From Enterococcus sp. 4G2_DIV0659 (GTDB taxonomy: Bacteria; Bacillota; Bacilli; Lactobacillales; Enterococcaceae), in NCBI RefSeq assembly GCF_002140715.2, contig NZ_NGLE02000001.1, positions 1,049,001-1,113,000 on the forward strand: DNA of 64,000 nucleotides, in the 5' to 3' direction. Both the position numbers and the translations under genes were made by a program. Below are positions 17,299-26,544 of this stretch, one piece after another. Every line of letters begins with the position of its first letter. The first letter of the stretch is position 1. Under the pieces are notes generated by a model. The model did no database searches. It was not told the DNA's origin and saw only the letters and a program-made list of their open reading frames with translations.

Positions 17299-18225
17299 TC
17301 ATTCAGTAATGACTTCTTTGACTGCTTTACAAATATCTAATGCCCTTAATCCATAGACTTCTTTCAAATACTCTAATTTACCTACTTGACCAAACTGCTC
17401 TTTTACACCGATTCGCTTCATTCGTACAGGATTATTTTCAACAATAATCTCTGCAACTGCACTACCTAAACCGCCAATAACGTTATGATTTTCCGCAGTT
17501 ACGATCGGTCCTCGTTTAGCTGCTTCGATCACAATATCTTCATTCATCGGCTTAATCCTAAACAAATCAATCACTTGAACTGAAATGCCTTGTTCCTCTA
17601 AATCATTTGCTGCCTGAAGTGCTTCTTCCACCATAATCCCACTTGCGAAAATCGTGCCATCCGTCCCTTCTTTCAACTTACAGTATCCTTTAGAAAAATC
17701 TTCATTTCCATTATAAAATGACTTTGCTTGTTTACGTATCGTCCGAATGTAAAACAGTCCTTTTGTCACATGTGCATAGTCTAAAATCGCTTTAAACTGG
17801 TACGGATCTGACACTTCATAGATATGATTTCCTGGAATTACTCGCATCAAAGCAATATCTTCAAACGGCATATGGGTACCGCCATTCATTTCAGCAGTAA
17901 CGCCTGGATCAGTTCCCACGATTACTGCATGATTTTGAGCATACCCAAGAGAAAGAAAAACTTGATCAAAGGAGCGTCTGGTCGCAAATGGAGCAAATGT
18001 ATGAATAAATGGAATAAATCCTGTAACAGACAAACCAGCTGCTACCCCCATTTCTTCCGCTTCCATAATGCCCACATTGATGTAGCGTTTGCCCAGTTGC
18101 TCTTTTAATTTACTTGTTCCCATCGAACTGGCCAAATCTGCTTCTAACGCTACGACTTTTGGATCTTTTTCTGCTAATTCCAATATTGTTTTAGTGTAGA
18201 CTTGTCTCATTTCTAAGTCTTTCAT
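17299..18225 (-). CDS. Transketolase, C-terminal subunit
   Basis: The 308-aa protein corresponds to the pyrimidine-binding and C-terminal domains of transketolase: VVALEADLASSMGTSKLKE, INVGIMEAEEMGVAAGLS, FIPFIHTFAPFATRRSFDQV and VIDLFRIKPMNEDIV. It pairs with the N-terminal subunit encoded immediately upstream (the genes share one base, TAATG). Split transketolases in PTS operons usually process the pentose or ketose phosphate produced from the imported sugar. The operon ends here with a terminator. Confidence 0.93.
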   Translation of the reverse strand: MKDLEMRQVYTKTILELAEKDPKVVALEADLASSMGTSKLKEQLGKRYINVGIMEAEEMGVAAGLSVTGFIPFIHTFAPFATRRSFDQVFLSLGYAQNHAVIVGTDPGVTAEMNGGTHMPFEDIALMRVIPGNHIYEVSDPYQFKAILDYAHVTKGLFYIRTIRKQAKSFYNGNEDFSKGYCKLKEGTDGTIFASGIMVEEALQAANDLEEQGISVQVIDLFRIKPMNEDIVIEAAKRGPIVTAENHNVIGGLGSAVAEIIVENNPVRMKRIGVKEQFGQVGKLEYLKEVYGLRALDICKAVKEVITE

Positions 18226-19055
18226 TACTGATTCACCTCAATCTTTTCAGCCAACGCTTCAATCGCTTCTTTGATGGCTACTTTACCTGCTCCATCTGGA
18301 CGAACATGATGATTGTCCACTAATTCTTCAAAGTAAGGAACGCCTTGTCCTTTAATCGTATCTAAAACAATCGCTGTCGGTTTTCCGATCAATTCCTTTG
18401 CCTGTTTAAGAGCTGCTTCAATTGCCTCTACATCTCCTCCATCTACACGCCAACTATTAAACCCAAAAGCCTGCATTTTTTCGACAAAGTCAAACGGATC
18501 GCAAATGTCAACAGTATAACCATCTAACTGTTTCTTGTTATCATCAATCAATACAATCAGATGATCTAATTTTTGATGCGCGGCAAATTGAAAAGCTTCC
18601 CAACATTGACCTTCATTCAATTCCCCATCTCCAACAATCGCAAACGTATAATTCTCTTTTCCAAACAACTGATTGCCCTTCGCAATTCCTGTTGCAGCTG
18701 AAATCCCTTGACCTAGGGAACCTGTAGTCATATCTACACCAGGGGTTTTGATTCGATCGGGGTGTGAAGGAAGTTTCGTTCCATTTTGATTTAAACTGAA
18801 AAGAAATGCTTCATCAAAATAACCTTTTAAAAATAAGGTAGCATAAAGAGCGGGTCCTGCATGTCCTTTAGATAAAACAAAATAATCACGATCAGAATCG
18901 TCTTTTTTTGCTGGTGACACATCCATCACTTTTCCATATAACACCGCTAGCGTTTCAACAATCGATAAACTGCCACCAAAATGCCCAAAGCCTAAATGAG
19001 CCAGCTCTCTCATTGTGTAATAACGAATCTGATCTGCAAATTTCTGTGTGTTCAT
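18225..19055 (-). CDS. Transketolase, N-terminal (thiamine diphosphate-binding) subunit
   Basis: The 276-aa protein has the cofactor motif VGDGELNEGQCWEAFQFA and upstream landmarks HFGGSLSIVETLAVLYG, SKGHAGPALYATLF and TGSLGQGISAATGIAKG. It forms the active enzyme with the C-subunit encoded next. The start codon overlaps the PTS permease stop by one base, so the genes are translated together. Confidence 0.93.
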   Translation of the reverse strand: MNTQKFADQIRYYTMRELAHLGFGHFGGSLSIVETLAVLYGKVMDVSPAKKDDSDRDYFVLSKGHAGPALYATLFLKGYFDEAFLFSLNQNGTKLPSHPDRIKTPGVDMTTGSLGQGISAATGIAKGNQLFGKENYTFAIVGDGELNEGQCWEAFQFAAHQKLDHLIVLIDDNKKQLDGYTVDICDPFDFVEKMQAFGFNSWRVDGGDVEAIEAALKQAKELIGKPTAIVLDTIKGQGVPYFEELVDNHHVRPDGAGKVAIKEAIEALAEKIEVNQ

Positions 19056-20422
19056 TATGCAACCTCCTTTGTTTCAGTCGTTTTCTTCTTACCAAAAACA
19101 GTCAATCCGATTAACAAAGCCAACACAGCTAATACGCCAACAACCACTGCTAGTTGTCCACCCATATCTGCTAGTTTCCCCAAGAAGATTCCTGCCACGC
19201 CATAATCTGTATCCGAAAACGTCGATCCTTGGAAACCTAAATCTCCCATAACTGGCATCAACAAAATTGGCATAAAACTAATAATCACCCCATGAATAAA
19301 GGAACCCACAACTGCTCCACGAATCCCGCCTGTCGCATTGCCAAACACACCTGCTGTTGCCCCACAGAAAAAGTGCGGTACTACACCAGGAATAATCACC
19401 GTCGTCCCTGTCAGAATCATAATAAACAGACTAACGATCCCCCCAAGAAAACTAGTTAAAAATCCAATCAATACCGCATTTGGTGCATAAGGAAAAACAA
19501 TTGGACAATCTAGCGCTGGAATCGAATTCGGCACTAATTTTTCAGAAATCCCTTTAAAAGCAGGTACAATTTCAGCTAAAATCAAACGAACCCCTGCCAA
19601 AATAACAAAAACACCTGCAGCAAACATTCCTGCTTGTTGCAACGCATAAATGATGTAATTCGTCCCATTGCTAAGCTTCTCGGAAATAAATTCATTTCCT
19701 GCAAACAACGCCACAATTGTGTAGACGATCCCCATTGTCAACGTAATACTAACTGTAGAATCTCTTAAAAAGGCTAGTCCTTTAGGAAAGTTAATATCTT
19801 CCGTGGATTTTTCCTTGTTTCCTACATATTTCCCAATAAAACCACTCAGAGCATAACCAACATTCCCTGTATGACCTAACGCAACTGAATCATTTTTCGT
19901 AATTTGTTTGGTAAAGGGTTGGGCAATCGCTGGAAATATCGTATTAGCCAACCCTAGCGCTAAACCGCCTACTAAAACTAACGGAACAGCACTCATCTTG
20001 GTTACACTCATAATCACTGCTATCATACACGCCATATAAAGCGTCGCATGCCCTGTTAAATAGATATATTTAAATTTCGTAATACGCGCAATCAAAATAT
20101 TAAATGCCATTCCTACTAACATAATAAGTGCTGTATAGGTACCATATTTTGTTAAAGCCAAGGCAACAATCGCTTCATTATTCGGCACCACCCCTTGCAT
20201 ATTAAACGCATGCTGGAACATCTCACCAAACGGGGCTAACGAACCTTCAATCACACCAGCACCTGCCGTAACAACTAAAAAACCAACAAATGTTTTGATA
20301 CCGCCACGGACAACATCTGAAATCGGCTTTTTCTGCAAACCTAATCCAAGAACAGCGATCAGTGCCACTAAAATCGCCGGCGTACTTGCAATATCAATTA
20401 ATATAGTTAAAATACTATTCAT
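19055..20422 (-). CDS. PTS EIIC of the ascorbate/galactitol (UlaA-like) type
   Basis: The 455-aa polytopic membrane protein begins ILTILIDIASTPAILVALIA and carries family blocks such as TFVGFLVVTAGAGVIEGSL, HTGNVGYALSGFIGKYVG and FFCGATAGVFGNATGG. It is the sugar-translocating subunit for the EIIB encoded upstream and the EIIA domain at the end of the regulator. The substrate is not defined. The downstream split transketolase suggests a sugar acid or pentose-like compound. Confidence 0.9.
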   Translation of the reverse strand: MNSILTILIDIASTPAILVALIAVLGLGLQKKPISDVVRGGIKTFVGFLVVTAGAGVIEGSLAPFGEMFQHAFNMQGVVPNNEAIVALALTKYGTYTALIMLVGMAFNILIARITKFKYIYLTGHATLYMACMIAVIMSVTKMSAVPLVLVGGLALGLANTIFPAIAQPFTKQITKNDSVALGHTGNVGYALSGFIGKYVGNKEKSTEDINFPKGLAFLRDSTVSITLTMGIVYTIVALFAGNEFISEKLSNGTNYIIYALQQAGMFAAGVFVILAGVRLILAEIVPAFKGISEKLVPNSIPALDCPIVFPYAPNAVLIGFLTSFLGGIVSLFIMILTGTTVIIPGVVPHFFCGATAGVFGNATGGIRGAVVGSFIHGVIISFMPILLMPVMGDLGFQGSTFSDTDYGVAGIFLGKLADMGGQLAVVVGVLAVLALLIGLTVFGKKKTTETKEVA

Positions 20423-20447
20423 ATTTTTTTCCCACTTTCTTTAGTCT

Positions 20448-20729
20448 TTAGAGTAATCCTTCTTCTGCACAAACGGCTCTGACTTTTTCTCTTAGCTCAT
20501 CCATATCAATAATGCTGTCTAAAACAACTACATTGCCTAAATGCTGGGCACTGTCTGCTAAATCTCCACCCACAAAAAAGACATCTGCCAAATCGGACGT
20601 CGCACTCCCCATGTCATAATGAGCTACTTCAACCCCTGTCACCCCTAACTCCTTTAACACACTAGTAATATTCATCTCCACCATAAAACTAGAACCTAAT
20701 CCTGATCCACAAACTGCTGCTATTTTCAT
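20448..20729 (-). CDS. PTS EIIB of the ascorbate (SgaB) type
   Basis: The 93-aa protein has the phosphocysteine loop at its start (AAVCGSGLGSSFMVEMNI, Cys7). It transfers phosphate from EIIA to the sugar carried by EIIC. Its start overlaps the regulator stop by 4 bp (ATGA). Confidence 0.92.
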   Translation of the reverse strand: MKIAAVCGSGLGSSFMVEMNITSVLKELGVTGVEVAHYDMGSATSDLADVFFVGGDLADSAQHLGNVVVLDSIIDMDELREKVRAVCAEEGLL

Positions 20730-22777
20730 AACAATTCCCCTTCCTTTAATAACTCCATAATGATTGCTTGATCTGATGCTGCTAATAAATTTTCTAACCT
20801 TTCTTTCGTTGAAAGTATTTTCGTCAAACTCGCCAACGCTTTTAAATGCATTTCATTGTCTACAGCTGCTAAACAGATAAAAATGCTGATCTCATGTCTA
20901 GGATCATCTAACAGTAAAACAGGCTCTGTCACCTTTAATAGCGACATTCCTAATTGGTTAACCCCATCTTCTGGTCTAGCATGAGGTAATGCAATTCCTT
21001 TGCCGATATGAATAAACGCACCATAATCTTTGACCTTTTGGATCATCGCGTCAATGTAATTCTCTGTAATTCGTCCTTGTTCTTTTAAAGGGCTTGCAGC
21101 ATAGGCGATCGCTTCTTCCCAATTTAATTTTTTATCCGTCAACTGGATCATGTCTTTTGTCAGCAACTCAGATAACATCGGTCTCTCATCTTCTTTCATT
21201 TTCATTTTTTTGATCATTCTTCGATTCAAAATACGGTAAATTTTTTCTTTGGTCACCCCTTTTTTTAATTCAATGTAAGGTAGCAAAGCTTCAATAATTT
21301 CATTTACAGAAGGAACAACGATTCCTGGAATTAACAACTCTTCTTGCACACGACGAATCAAATCATTTTTTTCTAATTGCGTCATGATTGGATTAACAAG
21401 ATAGTGTTTTTTAGAGGTATTCAGTGGCACACTTGAAAAAATCACCTCATACTCCGTTTCTGAAATACTTTCTAGTTGATCCACAGTTGTAGCCAAACTA
21501 AAGTCGATCGTAGGAAATAATTCTCTTAGCTCCGATTGCATGATCAATGATGAGCTAATCCCATTTGGACATAACACTAACGCTTTATATCGAATCACAC
21601 GATTTAATTCCCGCTGATTTCCAATTTCTCCACCAAATAAAATCGTAAAATAGCCAATTTCTTCATCTGGAATTGGTTTGCCGATTAACGCTTCTAAAGG
21701 TAATAGCGCCATTTTGGTTAGGGTAAATATTTCACCGTACTGATCCTTAATTTCCCCAATTAAAACGTTGGATAAAGAAAAATTGTAGTGGATTCTAAAA
21801 AAAGCCGGTACTAAATGATAAAACAAATCCAACAGCAACTTACGATATGACTTAAATTCAATCGCTGCCAAACGCTCCATTTCATGAATGATTTGACGTC
21901 CACATTCCAATAAAAATTCCAAAGATGTGTCTCTGATTTCTCCTTGGGTAATAGTCATAAATACTAAAGTAAAATACAGTTCTTCGTTTTGAATATCCAA
22001 AATTGTTGAGAAATTCGACAAAAATATCTGGCTTCCGCAAAAGGCATTCAACGTTTTTAAAAACGTTTCTTCCTGTTGAGTCAAACGAAATGAATACCTC
22101 TGACTTCGACACAAAACATAAGCCATAAAATAGACTGTCTCTTCGATTCTACTTGGAACAATCACCAATTTACTTTCTTTGATCGCTTTAAAAAAAGCAA
22201 CGCGAACATCTGCCTCAAATGTTTTAGAAACCATAATCAAGCCTTTTTTCAGTCCCCATTTTCCAGCAGTTGATTGAATTGTTTTGGCAATCATTTGATG
22301 GGTTTGAATACGAATTTTTTCTTCACTACCAGATAAATAAAACCCTTTTTTACGAGAATAATCTAAGGTCAGCTCCTTTTTCGCTAGACGTTTTCGTAAT
22401 TTTTTAATATCTGCTAAAACTGTATTTTTGCTGACTTGAAAAAATTCTTGATAATGATAGACTGATAAATCTTCTTCTGCAATCAGTGTCAACAAATAAA
22501 GCAATGCCTGTCTTTCTTGCTCTGAATAATAAATATCCACTTCTTGTTGGCCAAAATGAATCTCTAACCATTTATCAGCTAATTGTTTTGGAAAATAAAC
22601 ATGGTCATTTTCAACACCGATTTTTTCATAAGAAAATCGCGTGGATACGTCATTTATTTTTCTTAGCTGATCAATTATAGTTTCAGCAGACAATCCTGTG
22701 ATTACATGAAATTCCTGAAGGGTATACTCTACTTTGTCCGACATATTGAAAAGATAGCTCATTCGATAATCAATCAT
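20726..22777 (-). CDS. PRD-containing transcriptional regulator with EIIB- and EIIA-like domains
   Basis: ATG at 22777 is chosen because AGGAGG precedes it by 6 bp; the longer frame to 22858 has no ribosome site. The 683-aa product has N-terminal helix-turn-helix elements (FHVITGLSAETIIDQLRKI, FFQVSKNTVLADIKKLRKRL), two PRD-type regulatory regions (about 170-380), an EIIB-like segment with ALVLCPNGISSSLI, and a fructose/mannitol-type EIIA end with GKGIALPHARPEDG (active His). This MtlR/LicR-like design activates its operon according to PTS phosphorylation. The EIIA domain may also phosphorylate the EIIB. Confidence 0.9.
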   Translation of the reverse strand: MIDYRMSYLFNMSDKVEYTLQEFHVITGLSAETIIDQLRKINDVSTRFSYEKIGVENDHVYFPKQLADKWLEIHFGQQEVDIYYSEQERQALLYLLTLIAEEDLSVYHYQEFFQVSKNTVLADIKKLRKRLAKKELTLDYSRKKGFYLSGSEEKIRIQTHQMIAKTIQSTAGKWGLKKGLIMVSKTFEADVRVAFFKAIKESKLVIVPSRIEETVYFMAYVLCRSQRYSFRLTQQEETFLKTLNAFCGSQIFLSNFSTILDIQNEELYFTLVFMTITQGEIRDTSLEFLLECGRQIIHEMERLAAIEFKSYRKLLLDLFYHLVPAFFRIHYNFSLSNVLIGEIKDQYGEIFTLTKMALLPLEALIGKPIPDEEIGYFTILFGGEIGNQRELNRVIRYKALVLCPNGISSSLIMQSELRELFPTIDFSLATTVDQLESISETEYEVIFSSVPLNTSKKHYLVNPIMTQLEKNDLIRRVQEELLIPGIVVPSVNEIIEALLPYIELKKGVTKEKIYRILNRRMIKKMKMKEDERPMLSELLTKDMIQLTDKKLNWEEAIAYAASPLKEQGRITENYIDAMIQKVKDYGAFIHIGKGIALPHARPEDGVNQLGMSLLKVTEPVLLLDDPRHEISIFICLAAVDNEMHLKALASLTKILSTKERLENLLAASDQAIIMELLKEGELL

Positions 22778-22804
22778 TTTGTTCCTCCTATACTCAATAT
22801 ATAA

Positions 22805-22817
22805 TGTAAGCGCTACA
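22805..22817. promoter_or_regulatory. cre-like site in the regulator/PTS promoter
   Basis: TGTAAGCGCTACA differs from the palindromic cre TGTAAGCGCTTACA by one missing T. It lies 28-40 bp upstream of the minus-strand start at 22777, within the probable promoter, consistent with CcpA repression. Confidence 0.5.
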
Positions 22818-23076
22818 GACAAAAGAAACATTGGGTCTAATTTTCGTTTAGCTTTCATAAATAATTGGGCTTAACTCTTTATTCAATAAGTCCCTTCCTT
22901 TGGCTTATCTTACAAAACTCATTATAATAAAGTCAGTCAAAAACACCCTGAGCTACAGTTCCTCTATCAAAAAATAGGACTTAAGATGGATGTTTTATCA
23001 TTACAGAATTGTTACAATATCATTACTTTAAAGTTTCATTAATTGTTTAACTTTCAATCATTAGGAGGAAAAAAGA

Positions 23077-23676
23077 ATGAAAAAAAACAACGTAAAAATT
23101 GGATTGATTGCCTTGATCGTCGTTATTTTATTTGGTATTTTTGGCATCAGTCAGTACAATGGTTTGGCAAAAAAAGAACAATCCGTAGAATCACAATGGA
23201 GCCAAGTTGAAAATGTCATGCAGCGTAGAGCCGATCTGGTACCTAACTTAGTCAATAGCGTAAAAGGCAGCATGCAACAAGAACAAAAGGTTTTTGGTGA
23301 TATCGCTAAAGCTCGTGAAGCATACGGCTCAGCAAATAAAGATTCGGATAAAATCAAAGCCAGTCAAGAATTGGATCAATCTGTGGGTACACTGATCAAT
23401 GTGATCAATGAAAATTATCCAGAATTAAAATCTAACAACAACGTCCAAACATTGATGACTCAATTAGAAGGCACTGAAAATCGAATTTCCGTTGAGCGTA
23501 AACGTTACAATGACGTCGTAAAAGAATACAATGAACAAGTCGTTTCGTTCCCTAAAAATATCTTTGCAAATATGATGGGCTTAGGTAAAAAGGAGTACTT
23601 TAAAGCAGAACCCACAGCCAGTAGTGTGCCTTCTGTTAATTTTGACAATTCGACTAGCTCATCAAGTGGGAAGTGA
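23077..23676 (+). CDS. lemA: LemA family protein
   Basis: The 199-aa protein has one N-terminal membrane helix (about 7-25) with a short cytosolic start, then the helical LemA domain (NGLAKKEQSVESQWSQVENV, MQRRADLVPNLVNSVKG, LEGTENRISVERKRYNDVV, YNEQVVSFPKNIFANMMG). A Ser-rich tail ends it. LemA proteins are membrane-bound and of unclear function, commonly paired with TPM-domain proteins as here. Ribosome site TAGGAGGAAA precedes the ATG. The next gene starts 6 bp after its stop. Confidence 0.93.
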   Translation: MKKNNVKIGLIALIVVILFGIFGISQYNGLAKKEQSVESQWSQVENVMQRRADLVPNLVNSVKGSMQQEQKVFGDIAKAREAYGSANKDSDKIKASQELDQSVGTLINVINENYPELKSNNNVQTLMTQLEGTENRISVERKRYNDVVKEYNEQVVSFPKNIFANMMGLGKKEYFKAEPTASSVPSVNFDNSTSSSSGK

Positions 23677-23682
23677 TGAACG

Positions 23683-24492
23683 ATGAAACTTTTTAGACGA
23701 GGATTATTTTTAAGCGTAGGATTTTTCCTTGTCGCCTTTTTCGTCAGTTTCCAAACACCTGTTTTTGCTGATCAATTGCCTAAAGCACCTGATCACTTTT
23801 ATTTAGATCAACCTGGAATTCTTGATGAAACAACTAAACATTTAGTCGATAAAAAAGGCGAACTCTATAAAGGGAAAAAAGAAGCTCCCCAAGTCGTTTT
23901 AGCTGTGATCGATTCGACTAACGGTGATAGCATTGACAGTTACGCACCTGATTTATTTCAAAAATGGAGAATCGGAAACCAAACCGAAAATAATGGTGTG
24001 TTGATTCTCTACGCTGTTAATGATGGCGAGCGGAATGTTCGAATTGAAGTCGGGTATGGTTTAGAAGATATAATTACAGATAGTATCGCTGGAAATATCT
24101 TGCAACAAGCCAAAGAGGACTTGAAATCAGATAATACAGCATCAATCAATAAAGGATTACGCTATGCATTTAACGCAGTCAGCACATTAATTGATAAACA
24201 TTATGAGTACCCAGCAGACGAAAATGCCTTATCTGATGCTGACATAGATCAAGTCACCTCAGATGACAGCTCCGATGGGGATGGATTTTTCGGTATTTTC
24301 ATTGTATTACTTGTTATCTTGCCTTTCTTACTTTCTAAAGGAGGTCGCGGCGGTCGTGGTGGTGGTCCGTGGTATTGGGGCGGCGGCGGTTTTGGCGGCG
24401 GTTCTTCAAGTGGCGGAAGTTTTGGTGGCAGCGGCGGTGGTGGCTTCTCTGGCGGAGGAGGTTCTTCTGGCGGCGGCGGAGCTAGTATTTAG
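23683..24492 (+). CDS. TPM-domain (YgcG-like) membrane protein with a Gly-rich tail
   Basis: The 269-aa protein has a signal peptide ending PVFADQ, an extracellular TPM domain (about 35-165; YLDQPGILDETTKHLVDKKG, NNGVLILYAVNDGERNVRIE, VGYGLEDIITD), a membrane helix (about 200-216) and a tail dominated by Gly and Ser with repeated GGG/GSSSGGSFGG units. This is the standard partner of LemA. The low-complexity tail is normal for the family. A terminator follows. Confidence 0.92.
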   Translation: MKLFRRGLFLSVGFFLVAFFVSFQTPVFADQLPKAPDHFYLDQPGILDETTKHLVDKKGELYKGKKEAPQVVLAVIDSTNGDSIDSYAPDLFQKWRIGNQTENNGVLILYAVNDGERNVRIEVGYGLEDIITDSIAGNILQQAKEDLKSDNTASINKGLRYAFNAVSTLIDKHYEYPADENALSDADIDQVTSDDSSDGDGFFGIFIVLLVILPFLLSKGGRGGRGGGPWYWGGGGFGGGSSSGGSFGGSGGGGFSGGGGSSGGGGASI

Positions 24493-24526
24493 TTTTTTTA
24501 ACAAGTCTTACCTTTTTAAAAAATAT

Positions 24527-24576
24527 AAATCGCATCTAATCAACGGTTTAAAAAACTGATTAGATGCGATTTTTTC
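24527..24576 (+). terminator. Terminator after the lemA-TPM operon
   Basis: AAATCGCATCTAATCA (24527-24542) and TGATTAGATGCGATTT (24557-24572) form a perfect 16-bp stem followed by T residues. Confidence 0.9.
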
Positions 24577-24588
24577 TATTTTTAGATT

Positions 24589-24723
24589 TTATATCCCAGA
24601 CTCACGTGAACTCCGTATAAACGGTTGATGTTGCACAATATCATTCTCAGGATTAGACACTTCTGTTCCATCTACTATAAGTACGTATAATTCGTTTTCT
24701 CTACCTTTTATCAACAGATTATT
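24589..24723 (-). pseudogene. Short C-terminal gene fragment, unrecognised
   Basis: A minus-strand frame bounded by a stop upstream reads GRENELYVLIVDGTEVSNP then ENDIVQHQPFIRSSRESGI and stops at 24589. It has no ATG or ribosome site and looks like the last ~40 residues of a lost gene. Confidence 0.3.
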
Positions 24724-24732
24724 AATAAAAAA

Positions 24733-25491
24733 TCAAACAAGTAATTGCTTCCGTTCATTATAATAACTCTTATATGCTAAATAAGTGGCAATTACTGAAC
24801 CAATACTTGTCGCAGACAATAACATAAATGTCACCATGATCTGATATTTGATTGCATGGACAGGATCTACCCCAGCAAAAATCAGTCCTGACATCATCCC
24901 AGGTAAACTAACGATCCCCACAGTTTTTGCAGAATCGATGGTTGGTGCCATGCCCGTTCTAATACTCGCTCTTACAATTGATTGTGAAGCCAATTTACTA
25001 TCAGCACCTAATGCTAGTTTTTCTAAAACCGCCTGTCTTTGATCATGAAATAAGCTGTCCATATTCCGATAACACAACCCAATCGCTATCATCGAATTGC
25101 TTGCGATCATGCCGCTGATTGGAATAATTTGAGAAGGAATAAAACGAATGGCACCTGAAAGAACCAACACACTGATTGTGATGCCTGTACTGCAAGCAAT
25201 AGCGATAAACGAAATCAAAAAACCTTTTTTTAAATGATCGCTACGCTTGTTCGCATTCAAGGCAGCATTAATGATAATGATTCCAGCCATCACAACAGTC
25301 AATATCTTATTATCTACTTGAAAAACATATTTAAGTAAATAACCGACTGCAATTAACTGAATAATTGCACGACATACACTAATAATGATGTCTTTGGTAA
25401 AGCCTAATTTTTCTTTATAGCTAATCAGTAGAGCCACAATCACTAACATTCCTGCAAATAATAACGACAGATCGTTTACTGCTAAATCCAT
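24733..25491 (-). CDS. fetB: FetB-like ABC exporter permease (UPF0014)
   Basis: The 252-aa protein has about seven membrane helices and the UPF0014 signature region (SNSMIAIGLCYRNM, LALGADSKLASQSIVRASI, TVGIVSLPGMMSGLIFAGVD, PVHAIKYQIMVTFMLLSATS). In E. coli FetAB exports iron and aids oxidative-stress resistance. It shares one base with the preceding ATPase gene, so the two are co-translated. Confidence 0.9.
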   Translation of the reverse strand: MDLAVNDLSLLFAGMLVIVALLISYKEKLGFTKDIIISVCRAIIQLIAVGYLLKYVFQVDNKILTVVMAGIIIINAALNANKRSDHLKKGFLISFIAIACSTGITISVLVLSGAIRFIPSQIIPISGMIASNSMIAIGLCYRNMDSLFHDQRQAVLEKLALGADSKLASQSIVRASIRTGMAPTIDSAKTVGIVSLPGMMSGLIFAGVDPVHAIKYQIMVTFMLLSATSIGSVIATYLAYKSYYNERKQLLV

Positions 25492-26129
25492 TATTCTTCC
25501 TCCAATCGTCCCGCTACGATTTTTTTGACAATAGTTGATTGAGCAATTTCTTCTGTATCATGGGTCACTCGAATCAAGGTCACATTTTTTTCTTGATTCA
25601 ATTGCATTAGCCATTGATTGACGATTTTCTTACTTTCTTCATCTAGCCCTGCTGTCACCTCATCTAAGAGTAACACTTCCGGTAAAAATATCACATTACG
25701 AATCAAAGCGATACGTTGTTTTTCTCCGCCAGATAATTCCGTTATTTTTTTATCAAGATAACGTTCAGACAATTGTACTTCTTTTAATAACTCTACTACA
25801 TGCTCCACTTGGAATTCTTTTTTACGGATCTCGTATGGAAGCATAAAGTTATCCCGCACTGTTTCACCAAATAATGAGGGTTGCTGAAAGCAATAAGACA
25901 CCTGCATGCGGTAACTTTCAGGCGTAAACGTCTCAATATCTTGGTCATTGAAATATATCTTTCCTTTAGTCGGTGTCAATAATGATGCTAGTAGCTTGAG
26001 CAGGGTACTTTTTCCACTACCTGAAGGGCCTGTGATCGTTGTATGACTGCCCTTTTCAAAATTCATTGTAATATCGTTTACTATTGATTGCTCTTCTAGT
26101 TGGAAAGAGATATGTTCCGTTTTTAACAA
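25491..26129 (-). CDS. fetA: FetA-like ABC exporter ATP-binding protein
   Basis: The 212-aa ATPase has Walker A GPSGSGKSTLLK, signature LSGGEKQRIALIRN and Walker B VLLLDEVTAGLD. The start is TTG: GGAAGG lies about 11 bp ahead, and no in-frame ATG fits the N-terminal strand (LKTEHISFQLEEQSIV). It forms an exporter with the downstream FetB-like permease. A good minus-strand promoter is seen at 26217-26245. Confidence 0.88.
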   Translation of the reverse strand: MLKTEHISFQLEEQSIVNDITMNFEKGSHTTITGPSGSGKSTLLKLLASLLTPTKGKIYFNDQDIETFTPESYRMQVSYCFQQPSLFGETVRDNFMLPYEIRKKEFQVEHVVELLKEVQLSERYLDKKITELSGGEKQRIALIRNVIFLPEVLLLDEVTAGLDEESKKIVNQWLMQLNQEKNVTLIRVTHDTEEIAQSTIVKKIVAGRLEEE

Positions 26130-26216
26130 GTTTATGCATTCCTTCCTATGTTATTTTTTGGGAGAATTCTAGCATTGGCTACCGAATACTCACAAAAAAT
26201 TTTTATAACTATTACC

Positions 26217-26245
26217 ATTATAATCGTTTTTCACTCATGAGCCAA
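26217..26245 (-). promoter_or_regulatory. Promoter of the fetAB genes
   Basis: On the minus strand TTGGCT (complement of 26240-26245) and TATAAT (complement of 26217-26222) are 17 bp apart, about 90 bp before the fetA start. The rest of 26130-26502 holds no recognisable gene. Confidence 0.65.
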
Positions 26246-26502
26246 ACTAGTTCAAATTTCAATGTTACCAACGAAATATGTTTCAAAAGTAGACTTAATT
26301 AAAAATATCTTCTGGCTTTTTTTGTACTCAATTCAAAAATCTTCTTCATGCCAACATTCTTTTGAGTGTATTCTAAAATGAGCGGAAAGTTGAAATACCA
26401 TAAGATAAAAAAGTAACTATTCCGAAGTAATAGTTTATTGACTATTTACTGATAAACTTCTCACTATTATATCCATTGTAGCTTTTAGTCAACTGTTTAA
26501 AA

Positions 26503-26538
26503 ATAAAAAAAGCCAACCTCTATTACAAAGTTGACTTT
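26503..26538 (-). terminator. Terminator of the VOC/nitroreductase genes
   Basis: AAAGCCAAC (26509-26517) pairs with GTTGACTTT (26530-26538) with one G-T pair. On the minus strand the stem is followed by a T-run, 7 bp after the VOC gene stop. Confidence 0.75.
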
Positions 26539-26544
26539 CTTGAT

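Noticed and set aside
22861..23076. Promoter for lemA near GTTACAATATCAT
   Set aside because: The elements are present but spacing to a -35 box is ambiguous.
24330..24490. Short G-rich tandem repeats that might suggest a CRISPR or VNTR array
   Set aside because: They are codon-level repeats of the Gly-rich TPM tail, with no unique spacers.
24263..24559. 98-codon frame rich in Val/Ala overlapping the TPM gene tail
   Set aside because: It is the +1 reading of GGC/GGT repeats that encode the Gly-rich tail; composition is an artefact.
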